Origin: an uncultured Microbulbifer sp.
GTDB lineage: Bacteria > Pseudomonadota > Gammaproteobacteria > Pseudomonadales > Cellvibrionaceae
DNA length: 64,000 bases
Direction of reading: 5' to 3'
Assembly: GCF_947504145.1 (NCBI RefSeq)
Contig: NZ_CANNGQ010000004.1
Location: 248,001 to 312,000, forward strand
The notes below the pieces were generated by a model. The model was not told the origin of the DNA. It made no database searches and was given only the letters and a program-made list of their open reading frames with translations. A program made the translations under genes and the position numbers. Shown here piece by piece: positions 46,840 to 55,844 of this stretch; within the stretch, counting starts at the first letter, position 1; every line of letters starts with the position of its first letter.

Positions 46840-47781
46840 ATGACGCCGGAAAAATTCGAACGCACACTGATGGCGCGGCTCAAATTCAGACACCTGAAGT
46901 TGCTGGTGACGGTCAACGAGCAGCGCAATATTTTCAAGGCCGCACAGGCACTGAACATGGCCCAGCCCGCGGCCACTAAAACCATCCGCGAGCTGGAAAA
47001 AGATCTGGAAGTAGAGCTATTTGAACGCTCCTCCCGCGGTGTTACCCCCACCCTGTATGGCGACATCCTGATCCGTCACGCCAAATTGATTCTGGCCCAG
47101 GTAAAAGGTGCCAGCGAAGAGCTCGCCTCCCTGCACGGCGGGCTCGTGGGCCGCGTAACTGTGGGCACCCTGCTCGCCGCCAGCGCCACTCTGCTGCCCA
47201 TCGCCATCGCCCGTCTGAAAAAAGAGTGCCCGAACGTCTCCATCCATATTCTGGAGCGCACCTTTGACAGCCTGTCTTCTGGTTTGCGTATCGGCGATAT
47301 TGATTTTGTCGTCGGCCGGCTTCCCCGCGGAGCACAGGGAGACGGGTTAAACAGTGAGGTGCTGTATCACGAGCCGGTGGTCTTCGCCGCGCGCAACGGC
47401 CATCCGCTGTCGAAGAATAAGAAAATTACCCTGCAGGACCTGCTGGACTACGAGTGGATACTGCCACCGCAAACCACCCACCTGCGTCAGGAAGTGGACG
47501 AGGCACTGCGCGAGGCCGGCATCGAATCACCGGTGCGCGCGGTGGAGTCGGTATCCATTCTCGCCAACCGCACCCTGCTGGAAGAAACCGACATGATTTC
47601 GGTGATGCCGGACCAGGTGGTGCGTTTCTATGAAAAAGACGGACTGCTGCAGCGACTGCCGGTAACCCTGAATATCAGCCCGGGGCCGATCGGCATCAGC
47701 CTGTGCGAGGGGCGCACCCTGTCGCCGGCGGCAAATTACCTGCTGGACAAACTGCGCGAGGTGGCCGCTGAACATGATTGA
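46840..47781 (+). CDS. LysR family transcriptional regulator
   Basis: 313 residues from the ATG at 46840 (MTPEKFERTLMARLKFRHLK); a TTG further upstream (46744) is open but unlikely. The winged helix-turn-helix is at about residues 12-70 (LLVTVNEQRNIFKAAQALNM, then AQPAATKTIRELEKDLEVEL), followed by a LysR substrate domain (VGRVTVGTLLAASATLLPIA onward). It resembles the GbpR/PcaQ-like group of aromatic pathway regulators. Divergent placement from nbaE makes it the likely regulator of the operon, with a pathway intermediate as inducer (inference). Confidence 0.9.
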   Translation: MTPEKFERTLMARLKFRHLKLLVTVNEQRNIFKAAQALNMAQPAATKTIRELEKDLEVELFERSSRGVTPTLYGDILIRHAKLILAQVKGASEELASLHGGLVGRVTVGTLLAASATLLPIAIARLKKECPNVSIHILERTFDSLSSGLRIGDIDFVVGRLPRGAQGDGLNSEVLYHEPVVFAARNGHPLSKNKKITLQDLLDYEWILPPQTTHLRQEVDEALREAGIESPVRAVESVSILANRTLLEETDMISVMPDQVVRFYEKDGLLQRLPVTLNISPGPIGISLCEGRTLSPAANYLLDKLREVAAEHD

Positions 47782-47803
47782 AATCGAATTGGTGAAAGAA
47801 AAG

Positions 47804-47822
47804 AGGCGGTCAGTGACCGCCT
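47804..47822. terminator. Bidirectional terminator between lysR and the TonB receptor gene
   Basis: AGGCGGTCA and TGACCGCCT form a perfect stem with a single base between; T-rich sequence follows on both strands. The two flanking genes converge here. Confidence 0.75.
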
Positions 47823-47869
47823 AAAACTTTCTTCAAGTTAAGAGAACAGACAAACAATAATTTTTACCA

Positions 47870-50089
47870 TCAGAAGTGCCAGGCCCCAGTAACGCCCACG
47901 GTGCGCGGCGCCTGATAGCCCGCAAACACGGTGCCAAAAATTTCCGACACCGAGGCCACATTCAGTTCATCAGTGAGATTCTTTCCCCACAGCTTCGCGT
48001 CCCAACGCCCGTCCGCACTGAACAGCGCAATACTGCCATCCAGCGTGTATTGCGCATCGACATGGGTGAGCGGGTTGTTATCGTTGTCGAAGAAGAACTC
48101 ATCCTGCCAGCGGTAATCCAGTCGCGCATTCAGTTCACCGATATTCGCCAGATCCCAGGCGTAAACCGCGCTCAGGTTATAGCTGTGCTCCGGTGAGCGC
48201 GCGGTCTTGTTGCCCTTGAGGTTTTCACCATCGATATCCAGATTGGAGGTGAACTCGGAATCCAGGTAGCCGTAGCTGCCGGACAGGGTCAGCGCCTCCA
48301 GCGGCATATACACGAATTCCAGCTCCAGGCCGCGTGCACGGGCGTCGGCATTGGCGATCTGATAACTGGGGGGCGCATTGCCCTCGCGCACCAGCTGCTG
48401 GATCTGCTGATCGTCGTACAGGGCAACAAACAGCGCGCCGTTTAACTGCAGGCGGTTGTCGAGCCAGCGGGACTTGATGCCCAGTTCGTGGTTATCGGCA
48501 AACTCTTCATCAAAGCCAATGGCCACGTCCGCCGGTGACAGCGCATTTTCACCGTTCCAGCCACCACTCTTATAGCCCTCGGAATAGGTGCCATACAGTA
48601 ATACGTCTTCGGCCGGGCGGTAATTCACCGTGGCCATTTTGGTGACCGCACCGAAGCTATCCTCGGCGCTGCCCGCATTGGTTTCCACGTTACCCGGGTT
48701 CTGCCAGGGGTCCTGGAAGGGTTCGCCATTTAGTGGGATACCCCAGTGGGAAGCGGAAAAATCTTTTTCGTCCTGGCTCCAGCGCAGGCCACCGGTGAGA
48801 CTCCACTGGTCATTGAAGTCGTAGGTTACCTGTGAGAAGGCTGCGGTGCTCACATTGTCGCTGGCGGAACGGTTGCCGTCTTCCCCTTCCATCACCCAGT
48901 ACCACTCGGGGAAATAGAACACGAAATCCGCCAGTTCATTGCGCTCGATGGATTCCTGTAAATAGTAGAGTCCGGCCACCCAGTTGAGCTTGTCGCTGCT
49001 ACCGGACAGGCGCAGCTCTTGGGAGAACTGATCGTTGACCTCGTGCTTGGTTTGCACGTAGTAATCGTCCGGGTTTTCAAATTCGGATTTGGAAAAATCG
49101 TAGAAGGTGCCCGCGGAGTTTTCCTTGAAGTAGGAATCGTTTTCCCGGTAGGCGGTGAGCGAGGTAAGCGTCAGGTTATCCCCCTGCCATTCCACCCGCA
49201 GGGAAGCACCCTTGCCATCGCCCTTCTCGACACCGTCCTCGTTGTTGGGACCCTTGCGCGGGTCGTCATTCTGGAAGGGCGCATTCCACTCGGAGACGAT
49301 GCTCATATGGCGCCAGCGCGCGGTGGATTCACTGCGGTACTGGTCGAGGCTCAGCAGTGCGTTGACGCTATCGCTCAGATCCCAACTCAGCTGTGCGCGA
49401 ATGGAGCTGTTATCCAGGGTTTCAATATCGTTTCCGGTATAGGTATTTTCCGCGTAGCCATCGCGCTTGCGGCCGCTGACGGAGACGCGCGCCGCTAGGT
49501 TGTCACTCAGGCCGCCGGTAACGTACCCGCGCAGCTCGGTCTGGCCGTAGGTGCCGAGGGTGGTTTCCGCCAGGGCGGAAAATTCCTGCTGTGGACGCGC
49601 GGTGACGTAGCTGATGGCCCCACCCACTACGTTCTTGCCGTAAAGCGTGCCCTGAGGGCCGCGCAGGATTTCCACCCGCTGCAGGTCAAACAAATCTGCG
49701 GTCACACCGGCGCCGCGGGAAATATACACCTCGTCTACGAACACACCGATGGCACCGGCGGCGCCGGCACTTTCAATATCGGTACCGATGCCGCGCATAA
49801 AAATATCCGGCTCGGAATTGCTGAACATATTGATCTGGAAACCGGGTACACGGCCGGCCATATCCTCGATGGACTGGACACCTTTTTCGCGCATATCGTC
49901 CGCACCCATGGCGGAGACCGCCACCGGGATGTCCTGCAGGGATTCTTCCCGTTTCCGTGCGGTTACCGTAACTTCCTCAATGCCGTAGCTCTGCGGATTT
50001 TCCGCCTGCGCAAAGACTGTCGGCGCCAGACTGCCGCTGACTGCAGCCATTGCCAGTGCAAGCGGTCGGATAGATAGAACTTCCTTCAT
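47870..50089 (-). CDS. TonB-dependent outer membrane receptor
   Basis: 739 residues from the ATG at 50089 (MKEVLSIRPLALAMAAVSGS), which gives a signal peptide cleaved near AQA and the TonB box-like EEVTVTARKREESL; the frame is open to 50188 but the earlier start lacks a signal. Plug domain with VPGFQINMFSNSEPDIFMRG and EILRGPQGTLYGKNVVGGAI, then a 22-strand-type barrel ending GAWHF with a C-terminal phenylalanine. It likely imports a small substrate, possibly a tryptophan catabolite given its neighbours; the sequence does not show whether it is an iron-siderophore receptor. It has its own promoter region because a terminator lies just upstream. Confidence 0.93.
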   Translation of the reverse strand: MKEVLSIRPLALAMAAVSGSLAPTVFAQAENPQSYGIEEVTVTARKREESLQDIPVAVSAMGADDMREKGVQSIEDMAGRVPGFQINMFSNSEPDIFMRGIGTDIESAGAAGAIGVFVDEVYISRGAGVTADLFDLQRVEILRGPQGTLYGKNVVGGAISYVTARPQQEFSALAETTLGTYGQTELRGYVTGGLSDNLAARVSVSGRKRDGYAENTYTGNDIETLDNSSIRAQLSWDLSDSVNALLSLDQYRSESTARWRHMSIVSEWNAPFQNDDPRKGPNNEDGVEKGDGKGASLRVEWQGDNLTLTSLTAYRENDSYFKENSAGTFYDFSKSEFENPDDYYVQTKHEVNDQFSQELRLSGSSDKLNWVAGLYYLQESIERNELADFVFYFPEWYWVMEGEDGNRSASDNVSTAAFSQVTYDFNDQWSLTGGLRWSQDEKDFSASHWGIPLNGEPFQDPWQNPGNVETNAGSAEDSFGAVTKMATVNYRPAEDVLLYGTYSEGYKSGGWNGENALSPADVAIGFDEEFADNHELGIKSRWLDNRLQLNGALFVALYDDQQIQQLVREGNAPPSYQIANADARARGLELEFVYMPLEALTLSGSYGYLDSEFTSNLDIDGENLKGNKTARSPEHSYNLSAVYAWDLANIGELNARLDYRWQDEFFFDNDNNPLTHVDAQYTLDGSIALFSADGRWDAKLWGKNLTDELNVASVSEIFGTVFAGYQAPRTVGVTGAWHF

Positions 50090-50317
50090 GGAGATTGCCC
50101 TCGTCGGGTTTATTTTTATCTCTTGGGGCCCTAACTCCTGGCCCGAAACTATCGGTCGCAACGGTTGAGTCGCAACTGATGTTTTCACCTTAGGGCAGGC
50201 TTCTATCCGATAAAAATAATATTTTCCGGTCTTATTATTGTTTTATTGTTATAGCTGAATTTTCTGCGAAATCTCACGCATTCATTTCCAGCTACAATTT
50301 GCCTTGAGAAAAACACG

Positions 50318-50341
50318 AAAGCCGCTGGCAACAGCGGCTTT
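50318..50341 (-). terminator. Terminator after the NSS transporter gene
   Basis: AAAGCCGCTG and CAGCGGCTTT form a perfect 10-bp stem with a 4-base loop; on the minus strand CGTGTTTTT follows. It lies 6 bp after the stop of the transporter gene and separates it from the TonB receptor gene. Confidence 0.82.
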
Positions 50342-50346
50342 TCAAT

Positions 50347-51771
50347 TCAGGAAGAGATGGCAACCACAAATACTGCCAATAATCCGATCGGTGTCACATA
50401 GCGCAATAGGAAGTGCCAGTAGCGGAACCCGGCCTCACTGTGCTTTTCGTCGCCGGAAAATTCATCCCGGGTCAACCACACCGGCAGACGCCAGCCAACA
50501 AACAACGCAACGAGCACGGCACACAGGGGCATGATCAGGTTCGAAACAAAATAATCGAACAGATCGAAGAAAGTTTTTCCTTCCAGAGCGGGAATAAACC
50601 CGAGGGGATGGAAATCAGCCAGCCCATTGAACGAAAGCACCGACAGGACTCCCAGCCCCCAGCTCAATCCGCCTGAGACCAGCGCGGCCTTGGCACGGGT
50701 GATCTTCAGCTTTTCCCCAAGCCAGGCCACCGAGCACTCCATCATCGAAACCGCCGAGGTCAGTGCGGCAAAAAACAGCAGCAGGAAAAACAGGCCTCCG
50801 ACCAGTGCGCCTGCCGGCATCTGCCCGAACGCCTGAGGCAATGCCATAAATACCAGCCCTGGGCCTCCGCTCGGGCTCATACCACTGGCAAAAATAATCG
50901 GGAATATCGCCATACCGGCGAGCAGTGCCACAGCGGTATCCGCACTGACGATGGCCACCGACGAGCGGGGAATGGAAGCCTTGCGATTCAGGTAGGAGCC
51001 GTAAGCCATCAGGTTGGTAATGCCAACCCCGATAGAGAAAAACGCCTGCCCGATCGCATCCATCACCACCTGGCTGTTGAGCTTGGAAAAGTCCACGGTA
51101 AACAGAAATGTCCAGGCACTGCGGAAATCTCCGGTAACACCGGCGTAGATCACCATACCCAGTAACATCAGAAACAACAGCGGCATCAACAGCCGCACCA
51201 GTTTTTCAATACCGCCGGAAACACCCCGGGCGGATACCGACACGGTCAGCAACAGAAACGCACTGGCCCAGGCAAACAGTTCCCAGGCATTGGCATTGAG
51301 CCCATCAAAGGTGGCGGCAATGCCTGTAGCATCCAGCCCATGCAGGCTGCCACTGGCGGACTTGGCGACGTAACTCAGGGTCCAACCGCCCACCACGATA
51401 TAGAAGGAAAAAATCAAAATCGCCGCGACAACACCGGCAAGGCCCATCCAGCGCCAGCGACTGGAAACCCCCGCCTCTTTCGCGACCCGAGCGATGGCAT
51501 TGGGTGGACTCAACTGTCCGCGCCTGCCCACCAACAGTTCGGCAATCAAAACCGGCAGTACGATGGAAAAGGTGGCCACAAGATACACAAACACAAAGGC
51601 ACCACCGCCGCCGCTACCGGCCGCGTAGGGGAAGCGCCAGATATTCGCCAACCCTACGGCGGACCCCACAGCGGCGAGCAGAAAGCCCATGCGTGAGCCC
51701 CACTGGTCTCTGCCTGCCGTTTGCCCGGTGGAAACCGCAGCGGTGTTACTTGCCGTCGAAGTGATGGACAT
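50347..51771 (-). CDS. Sodium-dependent transporter of the NSS (SNF) family
   Basis: 474-residue inner-membrane symporter with about 12 helices. The first helix carries the NSS sodium and substrate site SAVGLANIWRFPYAAGSGGG. Bacterial members move amino acids such as tryptophan, tyrosine or leucine with sodium. It lies 73 bp after the kynureninase gene on the same strand, so kynurenine, tryptophan or a related aromatic amino acid is a plausible substrate (inference). A strong terminator follows. Confidence 0.92.
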   Translation of the reverse strand: MSITSTASNTAAVSTGQTAGRDQWGSRMGFLLAAVGSAVGLANIWRFPYAAGSGGGGAFVFVYLVATFSIVLPVLIAELLVGRRGQLSPPNAIARVAKEAGVSSRWRWMGLAGVVAAILIFSFYIVVGGWTLSYVAKSASGSLHGLDATGIAATFDGLNANAWELFAWASAFLLLTVSVSARGVSGGIEKLVRLLMPLLFLMLLGMVIYAGVTGDFRSAWTFLFTVDFSKLNSQVVMDAIGQAFFSIGVGITNLMAYGSYLNRKASIPRSSVAIVSADTAVALLAGMAIFPIIFASGMSPSGGPGLVFMALPQAFGQMPAGALVGGLFFLLLFFAALTSAVSMMECSVAWLGEKLKITRAKAALVSGGLSWGLGVLSVLSFNGLADFHPLGFIPALEGKTFFDLFDYFVSNLIMPLCAVLVALFVGWRLPVWLTRDEFSGDEKHSEAGFRYWHFLLRYVTPIGLLAVFVVAISS

Positions 51772-51844
51772 GGGCTCGTACTCTTTGCGTTATTGTTGTA
51801 TTTATTTTTCTGCGTATCGGGTTACGTTCGGGTTACCGGGCGCA

Positions 51845-53125
51845 TCAGGTCACCGCATGGCGCTGCTGATACACCGGGTTCTGCCAGAGCTCGTCGCGCA
51901 TGATATGGCGCAGGGCCTGCACGGTATTCCACACGTCGAGGTAGCTGACGTAGAGCGCACTGAAACCAAAACGCATCACGTCCGGCGCACGAAAATCGCC
52001 AACAATATTGCGCGCAATCAGCGCCTGCATGATGGCGTAGCCTTCAGGGTGCGCGACCGCCACCTGGCTGCCGCGGCGACTGGCATCCCGCGGGCTGATG
52101 ACCTCAAAACCAAACTCTGCACACTGCTCGTCCAGCAAGCGGATAAACAGGTCGCCGAGGGCGCGGGATTTTTGCTGCACCTGTTGCAGATCGGCGCGGG
52201 TGGCAATATCCAGACCGACCTCACACAGGCCAAGGCTGACAATCGGCTGGGTGCCGCTCAGCATCTGGCGAATGTCCGCAGCCGGGCGGTAATCCCGCTC
52301 AAACGCAAAGGGTGCGGCGTGACCCCACCAGCCGGTAAGCGGCTGCTGCGTTTGCCCCTGATGGCGCTTGGCAGCAAAAATAAAACCGGGGCTACCAGGG
52401 CCGCAGTTCAGGTATTTGTAAGTGCAGCCCACCGCAAAATCCGCTGCGCAATCGTTCAGCGCCACCGGCATGGCACCGGCACTGTGGCACAGATCCCAGA
52501 TGGCAAGCGCGCCACAGTTGTGCGCCTTCTCGGTAATTGCCTGCATATCCAGTACCCGGCCGGATTTGTAATGCACCTGGGTCAGGCACACCACGGCCAC
52601 CCGCTCGTCGATAGCGCGGGCGATTTCCTCTTCTTCGGCAAAGACTATTTCGTGCTTGCTACCGAGCAGTTCCACCAGCCCCTGGGCGGTGTAGTTGTCC
52701 GTGGGAAAGTTGCTGCCTTCCATCACAATCCGCGTTTTCTCCGGCGCGCGCTCAGCCTGTAGTTTCAGCGCCGCGGCCAGCACCTTGAACAGGTTGATGC
52801 CGGTGGAGTCGGTCAACACCACTTCGCCGGCGTCGGCGCCGATCAGGGGCGCCAGGCGGTCTCCCAGGGTCTCCGCCATCTGGAACCAGCCGTGGGTATT
52901 CCAGCTGCGAATCAGATCCTTTCCCCATTGATCGATCACGGTGTTGCGCGCCTGGGCCAGCGCGCGGGCCGGCATGGCGCCGAGGGAATTGCCATTCAGG
53001 TAGATGGTATCTTCCGGCAATTCAAATTCCGCGCGAAAGTGGCGCAGGGGATCCCGCGCATCCATTTGCTCGCAATCGGCAAATGTTATTTCTGTAGTGA
53101 TGTTCTGTGCGGTTGCAACAGTCAT
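51845..53125 (-). CDS. kynU: Kynureninase
   Basis: PLP enzyme that splits kynurenine to anthranilate, or 3-hydroxykynurenine to 3-hydroxyanthranilate, plus alanine. I start it at the ATG at 53125 (MTVATAQNITTEITFADCEQ), 426 residues, close to family length; the open frame to 53362 overlaps the next gene. IYLNGNSLGAMPARALAQA, IWDLCHSAGAMPVALNDCAA and the PLP lysine in FAVGCTYKYLNCGPGSPGFI are clear signatures. It is 13 bp after the LVIVD gene and probably feeds the nba operon with 3-hydroxyanthranilate. Confidence 0.96.
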   Translation of the reverse strand: MTVATAQNITTEITFADCEQMDARDPLRHFRAEFELPEDTIYLNGNSLGAMPARALAQARNTVIDQWGKDLIRSWNTHGWFQMAETLGDRLAPLIGADAGEVVLTDSTGINLFKVLAAALKLQAERAPEKTRIVMEGSNFPTDNYTAQGLVELLGSKHEIVFAEEEEIARAIDERVAVVCLTQVHYKSGRVLDMQAITEKAHNCGALAIWDLCHSAGAMPVALNDCAADFAVGCTYKYLNCGPGSPGFIFAAKRHQGQTQQPLTGWWGHAAPFAFERDYRPAADIRQMLSGTQPIVSLGLCEVGLDIATRADLQQVQQKSRALGDLFIRLLDEQCAEFGFEVISPRDASRRGSQVAVAHPEGYAIMQALIARNIVGDFRAPDVMRFGFSALYVSYLDVWNTVQALRHIMRDELWQNPVYQQRHAVT

Positions 53126-53138
53126 TTCATGTACCTCG

Positions 53139-54917
53139 TTAATCCCGTGGCGGCCAGGGTTTTTCCGGTGCGGCAAAGCTCGGTTCGCCCAGTACCGGGC
53201 TCGAGAGCGCATAGAAACCGTGGTTGGTGAACAGCCAGAAAATATTGCGATCGTATTCCACATACACGCTGTGGGAGAGATTGCCGCGGGCATAGCTCGC
53301 CACGCGCTCGGTATTAAACGGCGGCACAAAGTAGGCAACGATTTCCGGATTTTCCACATCACTCACGTCAAAAATCTGCAGACCGGCGTTGTAAAAGTTG
53401 AACGGCAGAATACCGTCGCGGGGCTCCCCGGGCTGGGTGTAATAGCCGGTACGCTTTGGCCCAAAACTGCCGCGGCGCTGACAGAAATCACTAAACGGTG
53501 CGTTTTCCGGCGCGGGCGGGCGCGGCAGCACGCCGATTTTTTTCGGTGCGGTAGGATCACTCACGTCAATCATGTGCACGTCTTTGTAGGGTTCCCAGCA
53601 ATCCTCATTCAGCGGATAGCCACTGAAGTAAACAATGCCGGTTTTCTCCACCTGGGAGACATCGATAAAGTCGCCCTCGGTGCCGGCCACACTGGGCTCG
53701 AAATTGAGGTGGCTGACGATTTTCATCTGTGCGGGATCGGAAATATCCACCACGTAAAAGCCCAACCCGCCCATGGCGGCGTAGCCGTATTTGCCGCCCT
53801 CTTCCGGCGGTGTGGGGATAAACAGGGACATACGCGCACCCATCCAGGAAGTGCGGTTACCGGCACGGGGGTTTTGCTTGTACGCCGCTTCGTGTTCCGG
53901 GTCGAACGCAATCTGCCCCGGCACCGTCAACTGCTGCAGGAATTTCGGATTCGATGGATCGGACATATCCCAGGACTGGTAGCCCGCGGAATACAGGTCG
54001 TTGGGGTATTCCGTCAGCGCATAGCTGGCATCCGGCGCCGCCGCCACAAACATAAAGTCACCGCCAAAATAGGCCGGCAGGTCGCGCACGCCGGAACCCT
54101 GCTGCTGGCCGATGGGGGCGTCGGGATTGTTGATACCGGTGGTGCGCTCGGCAATCAGCTTCCAGTCTTCCGGCATGGGGCCGTTCATCTCGTAGACCTT
54201 AAAGCCTTTTAGGTGATTGGCGTTGCGAATGGCGGCGACCTTGTCCGGCTGGCGGCGCTTGTCTTTCAGCAGGCCGAAACGGCGGATCTCATAGCCCTGC
54301 ACCATGATGTATTTGCCCAACTCGCTGTTCCACTGGATGCTGGCAGCACCGAACATCTCCCCCTCTTCCATGGGGTTCTGCGCTTTTTCATCCGGGCCAT
54401 TGGCACCCCAGGTGTGGCCGCGGGTCAGCAGCAGCTGTACGTCTTTGGGGTTGGTAATATCGAAGATTTTGAGATCCCGACGCACGTACTGATACAGGTA
54501 GCGGCGGCCATCGAAGTCGACGATGTTCTGCCAGGTGTGGAAGGGCTCGACGGTGATGGGATAGTACGCCTCGACCTTCATATTCTTGATGTACTGATTG
54601 GTATCCCAGTAATCGAGAATGCCATCGAAGGGTTTGCGGTCGTGGGAATCGCGCGTGGCGACGGGATGGGTGAAGACACCGGTCTGGGTGTCCAACCCGT
54701 AGTCTGCAGGGGAGGGATCCGGCGGGGTGCGATCGGGGTTCAGGCCGTTAAGCCGTGCCACCCATTTATCATCGATGGCCAGCGGTGCGTCGTGACCACT
54801 GTGGCCGTCATCACTTCCGGTTTCTTTAGACTCCGCGCAACCGATGCCAGACAACGCCAGGCCACCAGCCACAATCAGCCAGCTCAGGTTGCGCGCACTG
54901 CGCGTGAATTTCGCCAT
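53139..54917 (-). CDS. LVIVD-repeat lipoprotein
   Basis: 592 residues with a lipoprotein signal (LIVAGGLALSGIGCAESKET; cysteine about residue 27). The body is made of beta-propeller-like repeats of the LVIVD type, each with a VxDISDPxxP pattern, for example KIFDITNPKDVQLLLTRGHT, FYVVDISDPAQMKIVSHLNF, VHMIDVSDPTAPKKIGVLPR and LQIFDVSDVENPEIVAYFVP. Such proteins are exported and of unknown function. Being 13 bp upstream of kynU, it is probably co-transcribed with it and might bind or process the substrate outside the cytoplasm (inference). Confidence 0.85.
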   Translation of the reverse strand: MAKFTRSARNLSWLIVAGGLALSGIGCAESKETGSDDGHSGHDAPLAIDDKWVARLNGLNPDRTPPDPSPADYGLDTQTGVFTHPVATRDSHDRKPFDGILDYWDTNQYIKNMKVEAYYPITVEPFHTWQNIVDFDGRRYLYQYVRRDLKIFDITNPKDVQLLLTRGHTWGANGPDEKAQNPMEEGEMFGAASIQWNSELGKYIMVQGYEIRRFGLLKDKRRQPDKVAAIRNANHLKGFKVYEMNGPMPEDWKLIAERTTGINNPDAPIGQQQGSGVRDLPAYFGGDFMFVAAAPDASYALTEYPNDLYSAGYQSWDMSDPSNPKFLQQLTVPGQIAFDPEHEAAYKQNPRAGNRTSWMGARMSLFIPTPPEEGGKYGYAAMGGLGFYVVDISDPAQMKIVSHLNFEPSVAGTEGDFIDVSQVEKTGIVYFSGYPLNEDCWEPYKDVHMIDVSDPTAPKKIGVLPRPPAPENAPFSDFCQRRGSFGPKRTGYYTQPGEPRDGILPFNFYNAGLQIFDVSDVENPEIVAYFVPPFNTERVASYARGNLSHSVYVEYDRNIFWLFTNHGFYALSSPVLGEPSFAAPEKPWPPRD

Positions 54918-55076
54918 AGTCGGTACCCGTTATTTTTCTACCAGCCTTTATTCGTTGGTTTCAGGGTCTTCCCGACCCCTGATGACCATCGATTGTAAGC
55001 ACCTCAGGCATAGCCTAAAAATAACTTAACAGGGTCAAGCTATAACAAAATCCTTATATTGCTTATGTGCGAATTC

Positions 55077-55844
55077 TTAAACGGTTTCCACCTGCTGTAA
55101 CAGGGATTTTACCCGGGATAGCAGCCGGCGGCTCACCTCTGGTGCTGCCGTCACCCCGCGCAAATGTATGTAGTGGCGGCCGGAACCGTTGCGCACCAGC
55201 GCGGTGATGTATTCGCGGGCCACAATCGCGCTGCGATGAACCCGCACAAAGCGTTCACCGAACTCCGCCTCCAGTTCTTTCAGGGATTCATCCAGCACCG
55301 TCTCACCCCCACTGTGGTGGGCGATGACGTATTTGTCTTCGGCGATAAAGCAGCGGATATCATCCACATCAATCAGCTGTACACCGCGGCGGCTCACCGC
55401 TTTGATCTGGCGGCGGCCGCTGCTGGCGGTTGGACTGTTTGATTCGGTTTGCAGTAGTTGCGGTTTGCTCAGTCTTCGCGCCTGGGCAATCGCCTGTGCC
55501 AGTTGTTCCACATTGACGGGCTTGAGCAGGTAACCCGATGGAGCAACCGCAAAGGCAGGGAGCGCAAACTCGTCGTGGGCGGTGCAGAATATGATCGCAG
55601 GCGGGTTGGGTCGGTTGGTGATTTGGGTGGCGAGTTGGAGCCCGTTTTCTCCGGGCATTTCGATATCCAGTAACAGCAGGTCCGGGTCGAGTGAATCCAG
55701 CTGTTGTAACGCGCTTTCCCCATCGGCAGCTTCTCCCAGCAGTTGGCAACCATCAATAGACTGCAACTGTCGGGCCAATCTGGCCCGCGCCAGTGGTTCG
55801 TCATCGACGATCAACACCCCCAGTGGGCGTTCGGCAGCACTCAT
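55077..55844 (-). CDS. algR: AlgR-type LytTR response regulator
   Basis: 255 residues: receiver domain with VLIVDDEPLARARLARQLQS and phospho-acceptor Asp in LLLLDIEMPGENGLQLA, then a C-terminal LytTR DNA-binding domain (IKAVSRRGVQLIDVDDIRCF; FVRVHRSAIVAREYITALVR). AlgR of Pseudomonas controls alginate, twitching and virulence genes, including fimU-pilin operons. The start overlaps the sensor gene stop by 4 bp. I use the symbol because the partner and argH neighbour match the Pseudomonas order. Confidence 0.88.
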   Translation of the reverse strand: MSAAERPLGVLIVDDEPLARARLARQLQSIDGCQLLGEAADGESALQQLDSLDPDLLLLDIEMPGENGLQLATQITNRPNPPAIIFCTAHDEFALPAFAVAPSGYLLKPVNVEQLAQAIAQARRLSKPQLLQTESNSPTASSGRRQIKAVSRRGVQLIDVDDIRCFIAEDKYVIAHHSGGETVLDESLKELEAEFGERFVRVHRSAIVAREYITALVRNGSGRHYIHLRGVTAAPEVSRRLLSRVKSLLQQVETV

